The notes below the pieces were generated by a model. It was given only the letters and a program-made list of their open reading frames with translations, was not told the origin of the DNA and ran no database searches. A stretch of DNA of 40,264 nucleotides, taken from contig JAXDJH010000004.1 of the NCBI GenBank assembly GCA_034663635.1, positions 1-40,264 on the forward strand. The letters run 5' to 3'. Source of the DNA: JAXDJH01 sp034663635. Its GTDB lineage: Bacteria > Actinomycetota > CADDZG01 > WHSQ01. The position numbers and the translations under genes were made by a program. Every line of letters starts with the position of its first letter. Positions within the stretch are counted from its first letter, which is position 1. Shown here in pieces: positions 7,052 through 14,900 of this stretch.

Positions 7052-7444
7052 CGCCCCTTTCGCCGAGTGTTCATCTCATTGCCCCAGGGGCAATCTGCTG
7101 AACAGTCGCCGGTCATCCCGGCTGTGGGGTAGCCGAATGTCATTCGGGTCGTGGCGGTTGGGCTCCCCCGGGCGTACCATTGGGCCAACAGATCAACAGC
7201 AAACCAGCTGCCCTGATAACGGTACGAACGAAACCAGCGAGCAAATCTTGAAACCAACCCGACCGACGACTCCGACTAACGGCCTAGCACTCGAACGCGG
7301 GCCGTGCGAGATGTCAGCGTGGAGGTTCATCAGCTCCTAGGACGGCTTCGCCGCGCTAGGTCGCTCGCCGCATCGCTCGTACCGGGCTAAGGCCCGGCCT
7401 TGCGCCGTGCCCCCGCCGGAAGGGGAGCGCGAAAGGAGCGAGAG
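7052..7444. other. Gene-free interval between recX and rny with several short hairpins
   Basis: No convincing gene is seen in these 393 bp. Structure includes ATTGCCCC-A-GGGGCAAT (7078-7094), just after recX and possibly its weak terminator. Further on are CCGAATG-T-CATTCGG (7133-7147) and CCGGGC-TAAG-GCCCGG (7382-7397) in a GC-rich patch near rny. The segment 7391-7410 shares CGCAAGGCCG (reverse complement) with the arm of the recA-recX palindrome. The rny promoter presumably lies here, but I cannot place it. Confidence 0.5.
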
Positions 7445-8977
7445 ATGGAGATCGTGATCGGTCTCATCCTCGGGCTCGCCGTAGGTACGGGTGTGGGGTA
7501 CGTCGTCCGGAAGTCGATGGCTCAGAAGGAAGTCGACTCAGCCGAGAATCGCGCCAAGACAGTGGTCTTGGAAGCTCAGCGCGATGCGGAGGCCGCCAAG
7601 CGCGAAGCGCTTGTCGAGGCCAAAGACGAAGCGTTCCGTCTCCGTCAGGAGGCCGAATCGGACCTGAAAACCCGCCGCGGAGAGATCGAGAAGAAGGAGG
7701 ACCGGATCGCCCAGAGGGAATCCACCCTCGACAGCAGGGCGACCACCCTGGACCGCAAGGAACAGGCGATAGACACCAAGGAAGAGGAGCTGGCGAAAGC
7801 CAGAGCCGACCTCGACCGGATCGCGGAGCGGGCCCGAACCGAGCTCGAGCGCGTCGCCGGCATGACCGCCCAGGACGCGAAGCAGGGCCTTGTCGAGCAG
7901 ATCGAGGACGACGCCAAGCGTGATGCGATGGTGCTGGTCAGGGACATCGAATCGCAGGCCCGCGAGGAGGGCGATAAGCGAGCCCGCAAGATCATCGCGA
8001 TCGCGATGCAGCGGATCGCCAGCGATCTAACGACCGAATCCACGGTCACGACGATCACGCTCCCGAACGAGGACATGAAGGGCCGCATCATCGGCCGTGA
8101 GGGTCGCAACATCCGAGCCTTCGAATCTGCGACCGGAACCAACCTCATCATCGACGACACCCCCGAAGCGGTAGTGCTCAGTTGCTTCGACCCGATCCGT
8201 CGAGAGATGGCCAGGCTCACCCTCGAGAAACTGATCGGCGACGGGCGCATCCAGCCGGCCCGCATCGAGGAGATGCACGAGAAGTCGAAAGCCGATGTCG
8301 AGCGGGAGATCCGAGAGGCCGGCGAATGGGCGATCCTCGAGACCGGGATCACCGATATGCACCCCGAGCTCGTGAGGGTTCTAGGGCGACTCAAATTCCG
8401 AACGTCATACGGTCAGAACGTCCTCAAGCACGTCGTCGAGGCCGCGCACGTGGCCGGGATGATTGCCGGCGAGCTCGGCACCGACGCGATGCTCGCCAAG
8501 CGCTGCACCCTCCTTCACGACATCGGCAAGGCGGTCACGCACGAGATCGAGGGCTCGCACGCTCTGATCGGGGCCGAGATCGCGAGGCGCCTGAAGGAGT
8601 CGCCGGAGGTCTGCCACGCGATCGAAGCGCACCACGGCGAGGTCGAGCAACGCACGATCGAAGCCGTCATCACCCAGACGGCCGACGCAATATCCGGCGC
8701 GCGGCCCGGGGCCCGGCGCGAGACCCTCGAGACCTACGTCAAGCGGCTCGCCCGCCTAGAGGAGATCGCCATGGAGTTCGAAGGCGTCGAGAAGGTCTAC
8801 GCCATGCAAGCGGGCCGCGAGGTCCGAGTCATGGTCAAGCCGGACGGCGTCGACGATCTTGGGGCCGAAGTCATCGCACGTGACATCGCAAAGAAGATCG
8901 AGGAGGAGCTCCAGTACCCGGGTCAGATCCGGGTTACGACGATCAGGGAGATCCGCCACAGCGCCTACGCGAAGTAG
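7445..8977 (+). CDS. rny: Ribonuclease Y
   Basis: A 510-residue RNase Y, membrane-anchored endoribonuclease that starts mRNA decay. Order of parts: N-terminal transmembrane helix (about 1-24, IVIGLILGLAVGTGVGYVV); long charged coiled coil (about 30-150); KH RNA-binding domain with GRIIGREGRNIRAFE (about 213-227); HD phosphohydrolase domain with LLHDIGKAVTHEIEGSHA (about 356-373). The His-Asp pair binds metal. Length is normal (about 510-520). The ATG at 7445 is preceded by AAAGGAGCGAG and gives the N-terminal helix directly. Many Actinomycetota use RNase E/J instead, so its presence helps place the organism in an early-branching class. Confidence 0.96.
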   Translation: MEIVIGLILGLAVGTGVGYVVRKSMAQKEVDSAENRAKTVVLEAQRDAEAAKREALVEAKDEAFRLRQEAESDLKTRRGEIEKKEDRIAQRESTLDSRATTLDRKEQAIDTKEEELAKARADLDRIAERARTELERVAGMTAQDAKQGLVEQIEDDAKRDAMVLVRDIESQAREEGDKRARKIIAIAMQRIASDLTTESTVTTITLPNEDMKGRIIGREGRNIRAFESATGTNLIIDDTPEAVVLSCFDPIRREMARLTLEKLIGDGRIQPARIEEMHEKSKADVEREIREAGEWAILETGITDMHPELVRVLGRLKFRTSYGQNVLKHVVEAAHVAGMIAGELGTDAMLAKRCTLLHDIGKAVTHEIEGSHALIGAEIARRLKESPEVCHAIEAHHGEVEQRTIEAVITQTADAISGARPGARRETLETYVKRLARLEEIAMEFEGVEKVYAMQAGREVRVMVKPDGVDDLGAEVIARDIAKKIEEELQYPGQIRVTTIREIRHSAYAK

Positions 8978-8994
8978 TCGCATTCATCGAGCCA

Positions 8995-9034
8995 ATAAGC
9001 GAAAGGGCCCCCGAGAGGGGGCCCTTTCGCTTAT
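8995..9034. terminator. Strong bidirectional terminator between rny and the surface-protein gene
   Basis: A perfect 18-bp stem (8995-9012 with 9017-9034, ATAAGCGAAAGGGCCCCC) around a GAGA loop, 18 nt after the rny stop and 17 nt from the stop of the convergent gene. Short A/U stretches flank the GC core on both sides, suiting termination from both directions. Confidence 0.85.
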
Positions 9035-9050
9035 ATGGATGCAACCGGTG

Positions 9051-10823
9051 TCACTCCTTGGCCGGAAGTGCCTTGGCCCGACTCAGGAACATCAAGGCCA
9101 AGCCCAGGAAGATCATGGTGAAAGCGTTGAGCAACAGGTCCACGCTCTTGGTCCCGGTGAAGGGAAGCTGCGCGCCCTGCACCTGAGGAGCGACGGCCTC
9201 GGGAGCGATGCGCTGAGGCTGCACGCGGTCCGGGGCGACCTTGGGTGGCTTGTTGTTGTGGAAGCGCTCGCCCAAGACATCCTGGCAATCGAGCGTGACC
9301 GTGAACGACTCTTCGTATCCACCCGTGCCGGTGACGACGAGCGTCACGGTCTCGTCCTCGCGCATCGGGTAGACCCGGACGACGGTGCTTTTGGCGTCGA
9401 CCGTGAATGTGTCGATGACGTCGGTTCCGAGTGTCAGGGTGAACTCGGCCGGCTTCTTTCCATCGTTGACGAAGGTGAGTTCGGCTCCGTTCTCGTTACA
9501 GGCCGCCAGAGCGGAGGCCTTGGAGTCGTAGCAATCGAGTTGCACGACCTTCGTGACCGTCTCCAAGCCGGGGGCGGTGATCTCGATGCGGGCGATCTCG
9601 TCCTCGGTCAAGGGGTACGACCGGGTGACCGTCTGACCCGCTGCGACCGAAACGGTTTCGAGCGGACTGCCGTTCTTGGTGATTCCGAAGTCCACGGGGG
9701 CAAGGCCCTCGTTCGTGAGAGTCACCGTCACAGACTGCTCATCGCAGTCTGCATCTGCAACCGAAGCTTTCGGGTTCGGAAGGACCGGCGGCTGAGGGTG
9801 CTCGCAGTCAAGAGTCACCGTGCGGGAGATCGGCCCCAAACCAGGAGCATTGATCGTGATCTCTGCGGTCTCGTCCTCGGTCAGCGGATATGTCTTTGTA
9901 GTCGAGCCATGAGCTGGGACTGTCACAGTGTCGATCTGCGTGCCGTTCTTCGAGACCGTGAAGTCGAGCGGGCTATCGCCGTTGTTCGTGAGTGTGACGA
10001 CCGCGCCGTGCTCCACACAGCTCGCCGAAGCATCTGCCGAGGGAGGGTTCTGAGGAGGAGGCGGCGGATTATTGGGAGGCGGTGGGGGGTTGTTGGGCGG
10101 AGGGGGAGGCTGCTCGCAGTCGAGCTTCACCGTCTTGGTCACCGTGTTCATGCCCGGCGCGTCGACCGCGAAGTCGGTGCTCTCGTCCTCGTTCAACGGG
10201 TACGACCGCGTCGCGGTCTGGCCGCCCTGAACAGTGACGGTTTCGAGTGGGTTGCCGTTCTTCGAGATCGTGAAATCGACCGATCCGTTGCCAGAGTTGG
10301 TGAGCGTCACGGTCACGTTGTGTCCATCGCAGTTGGCGTCGCCGATCGCACCGCTCGGTCGCGGACACGTGGGAAGGGTGAGGACGCCGGTCTGGCGCGA
10401 GTCGCCGGGGCCGACGCCGTTGCCCCAAGCCGCGATCGCTTGGGCTTTCAACACGACCTGGTTCGGCAGTGGGCTCGACAAGGTCAGCGTGTCCGAGAAG
10501 CTGTACCCGTTGGCCTTGTTGTAGGCGTAGGTCCCCAGGGTCTGGAACGCTCCGCCGTCGCTGCTGTAGGAGATCTGGATGCCGCTGTTGGAACGAGACA
10601 GGTCGTACTCGTCCTGAGGCGTGTTGGGGTTGTCTGCGAATCCTTCCCACGCCGTCGAGGTGAAGCTGACTACGCCGGTGCAGTCCACCGACGCGGTGAT
10701 CTCAGGGTGATGGGCGAACGCGCTCGGAGCGAGCATCACGATCGACCCCATGATTAGACCGAGCAGGGTCAGGAGAACTCCCGCCCTGCGACCTACTTTC
10801 GAACCCGCCAAGCCGTTCCGCAC
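9051..10823 (-). CDS. LPFTG-anchored surface protein with four tandem Ig-like repeats
   Basis: A 590-residue secreted wall protein. A basic N-terminus and hydrophobic stretch (about 13-37, ending PSAFA) form the signal peptide. A unique domain with DCTG...YDLSRSNSGIQISYSSDGG covers about 40-155. Four beta-rich repeats of about 78 residues follow (161-237, 264-341, 353-432, 437-514), each with Cys near both ends, an SKNG or related turn, and YPL/YPM-x-EDE. A Pro/Asn linker (238-262) separates repeats 1 and 2. The C-terminus has LPFTG (553-557), a hydrophobic helix and a short basic tail: a sortase signal. No sortase gene is in the window. The GTG at 10823 has GAGGAA upstream. Function unknown; adhesion or wall structure is a guess. 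Confidence 0.88.
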   Translation of the reverse strand: MRNGLAGSKVGRRAGVLLTLLGLIMGSIVMLAPSAFAHHPEITASVDCTGVVSFTSTAWEGFADNPNTPQDEYDLSRSNSGIQISYSSDGGAFQTLGTYAYNKANGYSFSDTLTLSSPLPNQVVLKAQAIAAWGNGVGPGDSRQTGVLTLPTCPRPSGAIGDANCDGHNVTVTLTNSGNGSVDFTISKNGNPLETVTVQGGQTATRSYPLNEDESTDFAVDAPGMNTVTKTVKLDCEQPPPPPNNPPPPPNNPPPPPQNPPSADASASCVEHGAVVTLTNNGDSPLDFTVSKNGTQIDTVTVPAHGSTTKTYPLTEDETAEITINAPGLGPISRTVTLDCEHPQPPVLPNPKASVADADCDEQSVTVTLTNEGLAPVDFGITKNGSPLETVSVAAGQTVTRSYPLTEDEIARIEITAPGLETVTKVVQLDCYDSKASALAACNENGAELTFVNDGKKPAEFTLTLGTDVIDTFTVDAKSTVVRVYPMREDETVTLVVTGTGGYEESFTVTLDCQDVLGERFHNNKPPKVAPDRVQPQRIAPEAVAPQVQGAQLPFTGTKSVDLLLNAFTMIFLGLALMFLSRAKALPAKE

Positions 10824-10849
10824 TGTGTTCCTCGCTTTCCCCAGCTGTT

Positions 10850-10879
10850 ACTCATCGTGAAGTTCTAATCACGGTGAGT
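10850..10879. repeat. Inverted repeat in the surface protein/miaB divergent region
   Basis: ACTCATCGTGA (10850-10860) and TCACGGTGAGT (10869-10879) pair at 10 of 11 positions around an 8-nt spacer. It lies 27 bp upstream of the surface-protein start and could be an operator for it. No known regulator consensus is recognised. Confidence 0.4.
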
Positions 10880-10971
10880 AGTTGGACAGTGACGCTGCGA
10901 TTCCTTCCCTCGTCCTGGGATTTCCTAAACCAGGTCGAAACGGGAATTTCTCCTCGGGGACGGCGCCCGAC

Positions 10972-10977
10972 TAGGCT
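10972..10977 (+). promoter_or_regulatory. Putative leaderless -10 element (TAGGCT) of miaB
   Basis: TAGGCT lies 8 nt before the miaB ATG at 10986, which has no Shine-Dalgarno sequence. It would start the long miaB operon. The same hexamer precedes the GNAT gene. Confidence 0.45.
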
Positions 10978-10985
10978 CTCGCTCC

Positions 10986-12371
10986 ATGGACGGCCCCCGG
11001 AGCTACTTCCTCACCACTTACGGGTGCCAGATGAACGAGCACGATTCCGAGCGGATGGCGGGGATGCTCGAGGCGGACGGCTACGTCAAAGCCGACTCTC
11101 CCGAGGCCGCCGATGTGGTTCTTTTCAACACCTGCTGCATCCGGGAGAAGGCTGATACCCGGCTCTACGGCCAGCTCGGTCACATGAAGTCGATCAAGGA
11201 TCGCCGGCCCGAAATGAGGATCGTTGTCGGGGGCTGCCTCGCCCAAAAGGACAAAGCGACGATCCAGACCCGTGCCCCCTACGTGGATGTGGTGCTCGGG
11301 ACGCACAACCTGGCGAGCCTTCCGCGGCTCTTGAAGGATTCGGCCCAGGGCCCGGCCTTCGAGATCCTCGAGCAGACGGAGATCTTTCCGAGCGCCTTGC
11401 CGGCGCGACGGTCCAGCCCGTGGCATGCGTGGGTCTCGATCTCGATCGGGTGCAACAACTCGTGCACCTTCTGCATCGTGCCCGCCGTGCGGGGGGTGGA
11501 AGTCAGCCGCCGGCTCGGTGACATCGTGAGCGAGGTCGAAGGACTCGTCTCCGATGGAGTCGTCGAGGCCACGCTCCTCGGTCAGAACGTGAACTCTTAC
11601 GGGCGAGACCTCGATGGATCGCCGATGTTTTCGAAGTTGCTGCGCGCTCTGGACGAGGTGTCCGGCCTCGAGCGCGTCCGCTTCACATCTCCGCACCCGA
11701 AGGATTTCAAGGCAGACACCGTTGCTGCGATGGCGGAATGCCGGAACGTCTGCGAACACATCCATCTGCCCGTTCAAGCCGGCTCCAGTCGCGTCCTGAA
11801 ACGGATGAAACGCGCCTACACGCGCGAGAAGTACCTCGAGAAGGTCGCGATGGTGAGGGCCGCGATCCCAGACGTCGCCGTGACCACCGACATCATCGTG
11901 GGTTTCCCCGGCGAGACCGAGGAGGATTTTCAGCAGACGCTAGATCTCGTCGCGGAGGTTCGATACGACGCCGCCTACACGTTCCAGTACTCGCCCAGAC
12001 CTATGACCGAAGCGGCCGACTACGACAAGCACGTCCCTAAAGAAGTAGTGCAAGAACGTTACGAGCGACTGGCCGAACTTCAGGACCGCATCACTTTCGA
12101 GCACAACCAGGCCGAGGTCGGCAAGACGCATGAGGTGCTCGTCGAAGGCACTTCCAAGAAGGACCCGAACAAGCTCACGGGCCGCACGCGAACCAATCGT
12201 CTCGTTCACTTCGCATCGGACGGTGCCCAAGACGGGTCGTTCCGTACCGTGAAGATCACCGCCGCCCACTCGCACCACCTGGATGGCGACGTGATGGGCT
12301 CCCGCGGCGAGCCCGCCCGCCGTTCCCTCAACCTCCCACTCATTGCGACGGGTTCCGCCCCCTCCTGCTGA
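10986..12371 (+). CDS. miaB: tRNA-2-methylthio-N6-dimethylallyladenosine(37) synthase MiaB
   Basis: A 461-residue radical-SAM methylthiotransferase that adds the 2-methylthio group to i6A37 made by MiaA. The N-terminal UPF0004 domain has its cluster cysteines at C14 (TYGCQMNEHDSERM), C50 (NTCCIREKA) and C84 (GGCLAQKD). The radical-SAM motif CNNSCTFC gives C156, C160 and C163. The TIM barrel continues to about residue 370, and a C-terminal TRAM domain (EVLVEGTSKKDPNKLTGRT) binds tRNA. Length is normal. It opens the operon that also carries miaA; its end overlaps the following LigB-like gene by 29 nt. The TGA stop is part of a small hairpin (12369-12385). Confidence 0.96.
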   Translation: MDGPRSYFLTTYGCQMNEHDSERMAGMLEADGYVKADSPEAADVVLFNTCCIREKADTRLYGQLGHMKSIKDRRPEMRIVVGGCLAQKDKATIQTRAPYVDVVLGTHNLASLPRLLKDSAQGPAFEILEQTEIFPSALPARRSSPWHAWVSISIGCNNSCTFCIVPAVRGVEVSRRLGDIVSEVEGLVSDGVVEATLLGQNVNSYGRDLDGSPMFSKLLRALDEVSGLERVRFTSPHPKDFKADTVAAMAECRNVCEHIHLPVQAGSSRVLKRMKRAYTREKYLEKVAMVRAAIPDVAVTTDIIVGFPGETEEDFQQTLDLVAEVRYDAAYTFQYSPRPMTEAADYDKHVPKEVVQERYERLAELQDRITFEHNQAEVGKTHEVLVEGTSKKDPNKLTGRTRTNRLVHFASDGAQDGSFRTVKITAAHSHHLDGDVMGSRGEPARRSLNLPLIATGSAPSC

Positions 12372-13110
12372 CCCCTCCGGGGTCAGAGCGCAGTCCAACC
12401 TCGTCGGGGCGATAGTTCCGCACGCTCCATTGCTCCTTCCCGAGGTGGCGGAGCATGCCGAGGTAGGCAGGCTCGCTGTGGTGCGAAGGGCGATCGCCTC
12501 GATCGAAGTCGATGCCGACGTGGTGGTTATCGCTTCGCCCCATGGGAAAGCGACCGGGGTGTACGCCCGAAACTCGGGCGACCTCAGTGACTTCGGAGTT
12601 GATTTCCACGCGGAGTGGGCGCGCGACGGCGATGTTTCTCGTCTGCTCGTGTCGGAGTGGGGCCAACCGATGCTGCGCCACGTCCCCGATCACGGCATCG
12701 TGGTTCCGCTCGCGTGCATGGATCTCCGGGGGACTCCGGTGGTGGCGGTGAGCTTCGAAGATGGCCCCGATCCTTGGGATGCGGCCGGGACTCTGTGGGG
12801 GGCGGTGGCGAAGCTCGGACTCGAACGACGCGTCCTGTTCATAGCGAGCGCGAACGGGTCGAGCGGACTGACGCCCAAAGCCCCGCTCACAGAACTCGAT
12901 GGAGCCCACGACGCTGAAGACGGGCTCGAGTACGCGCTCCGAAACGAAGTGGGCCAGCTCGTGACGGCGGCTCCGATCGCCGCGGACGCAGGATCGTGCG
13001 GGCTCGGCCCCCTCGTTGCGTTCGGCGCGCTGTTTTCGCAGAGGAAAGCGGAGCTCCTCGCACACGAATGGCCGTTCGGGGTCGGATATCTAGTCGCTAC
13101 AGCCAAGTGA
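12343..13110 (+). CDS. LigB-like (class III extradiol dioxygenase/MEMO fold) protein, Rv2728c-type
   Basis: A 255-residue protein of the LigB/MEMO superfamily. Candidate active-site histidines are in IVPHAPLLLPEV (about residue 26) and VIASPHGKATGVY (about 67). Further blocks are DHGIVVPL and VLFIASANGSSGL. A conserved protein of this kind occupies the same place between miaB and miaA in mycobacteria (Rv2728c); its reaction is unknown, although family members include ring-cleaving dioxygenases and the redox protein MEMO. The only ATG/GTG/TTG that keeps the first His is ATG 12343, inside miaB, so about 12 residues before the conserved core may be unneeded. Its stop overlaps miaA as GTGA. Confidence 0.8.
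   Translation: MRRVPPPPADPSGVRAQSNLVGAIVPHAPLLLPEVAEHAEVGRLAVVRRAIASIEVDADVVVIASPHGKATGVYARNSGDLSDFGVDFHAEWARDGDVSRLLVSEWGQPMLRHVPDHGIVVPLACMDLRGTPVVAVSFEDGPDPWDAAGTLWGAVAKLGLERRVLFIASANGSSGLTPKAPLTELDGAHDAEDGLEYALRNEVGQLVTAAPIAADAGSCGLGPLVAFGALFSQRKAELLAHEWPFGVGYLVATAK
12369..12385. repeat. Hairpin centred on the miaB stop codon
   Basis: TGACCCC-TCC-GGGGTCA is a perfect 7-bp stem with a 3-nt loop whose first three bases are the miaB stop codon. It lies inside the 5' part of the next gene and could slow ribosomes at the junction. No U-run follows, so it is not a classical terminator. Confidence 0.4.
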
Positions 13111-14030
13111 AGCAACGCGTGGCTGCGATCGTTGGACCCACGGCGGTCGGCAAGACACGCATCGCGCTCGACGTCGCCGAGCAGCTCGATGCGGAGATCA
13201 TCTCTATGGACTCGATGCAGATCTATACGGGCATGGATGTCGGAACCGACAAAGCGACTGAAGAGATGCGGGCGCGCGTGCCGCATCACCTCATCGATCT
13301 GCGGCCGCCGACGCACGAGCTCACCGTTGCCGAGTTCCAAATGCTCGCTCGTGACGCCATCGACGACATCACTGCCAGAGGAAGGTTGCCGCTTCTCGTG
13401 GGCGGATCAGGCCTCTACTTCAGAGCGGTTGTCGACGACCTCGAGTTCCCGCCCCGATCGCCCGAGGTCCGGGCCGAACTCGAAGAGGAGGCCGAGAGGG
13501 TGGGAGCGCGTGCTCTGCACTCGCGCCTTAGCGAACTTGATCCCAAGGCCGCCGGTCGGATCGAACCCGACAACCTCCGGCGCACGATCCGAGCCCTCGA
13601 GGTGATCGAGCTAACGGGACGCCCGTTCTCCGACAACGATGTATGGGATCGCTACGAGAGTCGCTACGACCTGAAGGCCGCGGGACTGACCCGCCCGAGA
13701 CCCGAGCTCTATTTCCGGATCGACGAGAGGGCGCTCGCGATGGTCGAGCGAGGCCTGATGGCTGAGGTCGACCAGATTCGGGCGGTTGGTTTCGGTCCCA
13801 CAGCCCGCCAGGCCCTCGGCTACCGCCAGGTCTTGGAGTCCCCGCCTGGCACCAATACCTATGAGCTGGTGGGCCAGATCGCTCGCGCCACGAGGAGGTT
13901 CGCCCGGCGCCAGGAGTCGTGGTTCCGAGCCGACCCTCGGATCGCGTGGTTCGAAGCGGGGGAAGCCGATGCCGTAGTCGCCGTGACCGAGCACCTTCGG
14001 TTCTCGGAAACCAGGCTCCCAGGCGAGTAA
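13107..14030 (+). CDS. miaA: tRNA dimethylallyltransferase MiaA
   Basis: A 307-residue enzyme that transfers dimethylallyl from DMAPP to N6 of A37 in tRNAs reading UNN codons, the substrate step for MiaB. The P-loop is GPTAVGKT (residues 10-17). Next come the DSMQIYTGMDVGTDK substrate block (about 35-49), HHLIDLRPP, GGSGLYFRAV and the RRTIRALEV segment. The C-terminal arginine-rich stretch is RRFARRQESWFR. The GTG at 13107 overlaps the previous stop as GTGA and starts right at the family N-terminus; a longer reading from ATG 12996 would add 37 residues that are antisense-like filler. Length is typical (300-315). Confidence 0.95.
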   Translation: MKQRVAAIVGPTAVGKTRIALDVAEQLDAEIISMDSMQIYTGMDVGTDKATEEMRARVPHHLIDLRPPTHELTVAEFQMLARDAIDDITARGRLPLLVGGSGLYFRAVVDDLEFPPRSPEVRAELEEEAERVGARALHSRLSELDPKAAGRIEPDNLRRTIRALEVIELTGRPFSDNDVWDRYESRYDLKAAGLTRPRPELYFRIDERALAMVERGLMAEVDQIRAVGFGPTARQALGYRQVLESPPGTNTYELVGQIARATRRFARRQESWFRADPRIAWFEAGEADAVVAVTEHLRFSETRLPGE

Positions 14031-14033
14031 TTT
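14028..14033 (+). promoter_or_regulatory. Possible internal leaderless -10 element (TAATTT) before dapF
   Basis: TAATTT overlaps the miaA stop and ends 6 nt before the dapF ATG at 14040. The intervening AGGGGG touches the start codon, too close to act as a normal ribosome site. An extra promoter for dapF is therefore possible. Confidence 0.3.
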
Positions 14034-14039
14034 AGGGGG

Positions 14040-14900
14040 ATGCGATTCGCGAAATACCACGGCATAGGCAACGATTTCGTGTTCTTGGCGGACCCCAACG
14101 ACGCGTTGGAGCTCACGCCCGAGCTTGTCCAGAGGCTCTCGAGCAGACGCTTCGGGATCGGGGGTGACGGTGTTATCCGAGTGGCGCCGGCGGGCAACGG
14201 TGCCGACCTGTTCATGGATTACGTCAATTCCGATGGTTCCGTCGGCGAGATGTGCGGCAATGGGATCCGATGCCTCGCTGTGTTCGCGAAGGCCGAAGGC
14301 CTAACGGATAAGTCCGAGATCAAAGTCGATACACGTGCGGGCATCAAGACGGTATCGATCCTCGACGACGGCCGCGTCCGAGTTGACATGGGGGCGCCGA
14401 TATTCGCTCCCGATGAGATCCCGATCAAATGGTCCGGTGACGACGCGCTTCACGCCAAGATCGACCTCGAGGGCGACATCGTGGAGATCGCTGCGTTATC
14501 CATGGGGAACCCACACGCGGTGATCTTCGTGGACCATTCGAACGACCTGAAAGCACCGATCCGATCCGGACCTCTCATCGAGCGTCACGAGATGTTCCCG
14601 AACGGAACGAATGTTGAGTTCGCGCGCGTGGAATCCCCCGATCACGTTCGCATGCGGGTATGGGAACGGGGCTCGGGTGAAACGCTCGCATGCGGAACGG
14701 GAGCGTGCGCCGTCGCAGTCGCTACGCGACTTTTGGAAGGCGGCGACCCTCGGATCACCGTGAGCCTTCCGGGCGGCGATCTCGAGGTGGAGTGGAACGG
14801 AGCACTCGATGACGAGCAGCCGGTCTACATGACGGGGCCCGTCGTGAAGAGCTTCGAGGGCGACGTCGATCTCGACGCCTACAGGGGTGAGTCGTTCTGA
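14040..14900 (+). CDS. dapF: Diaminopimelate epimerase
   Basis: A 286-residue PLP-independent racemase converting LL- to meso-diaminopimelate for lysine and peptidoglycan. The two catalytic cysteines lie in MCGNGIRC (about residue 77, taken as the one in MCGNG) and in LACGTGACA (about 219). Other family blocks are KYHGIGNDFV at the N-terminus, RRFGIGGDGV, SMGNPHAVIFV and ERGSGETLACGTG. Length is normal (275-290). It follows miaA by 9 nt and its TGA overlaps the CTG start proposed for the DapL-like aminotransferase, the step before DapF in the DapL variant of the pathway. Confidence 0.97.
   Translation: MRFAKYHGIGNDFVFLADPNDALELTPELVQRLSSRRFGIGGDGVIRVAPAGNGADLFMDYVNSDGSVGEMCGNGIRCLAVFAKAEGLTDKSEIKVDTRAGIKTVSILDDGRVRVDMGAPIFAPDEIPIKWSGDDALHAKIDLEGDIVEIAALSMGNPHAVIFVDHSNDLKAPIRSGPLIERHEMFPNGTNVEFARVESPDHVRMRVWERGSGETLACGTGACAVAVATRLLEGGDPRITVSLPGGDLEVEWNGALDDEQPVYMTGPVVKSFEGDVDLDAYRGESF

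Noticed and set aside
7137..7340. A 67-codon frame between recX and rny
   Set aside because: No ribosome site, low-complexity Thr/Pro composition, and it crosses palindromes.
8859..10757. A 632-codon open frame on the plus strand across the surface-protein gene
   Set aside because: It is antisense to a protein with signal peptide, repeats and sortase motif. Its own translation is Arg/Gly/Val-rich with no domain, and it would start inside rny.
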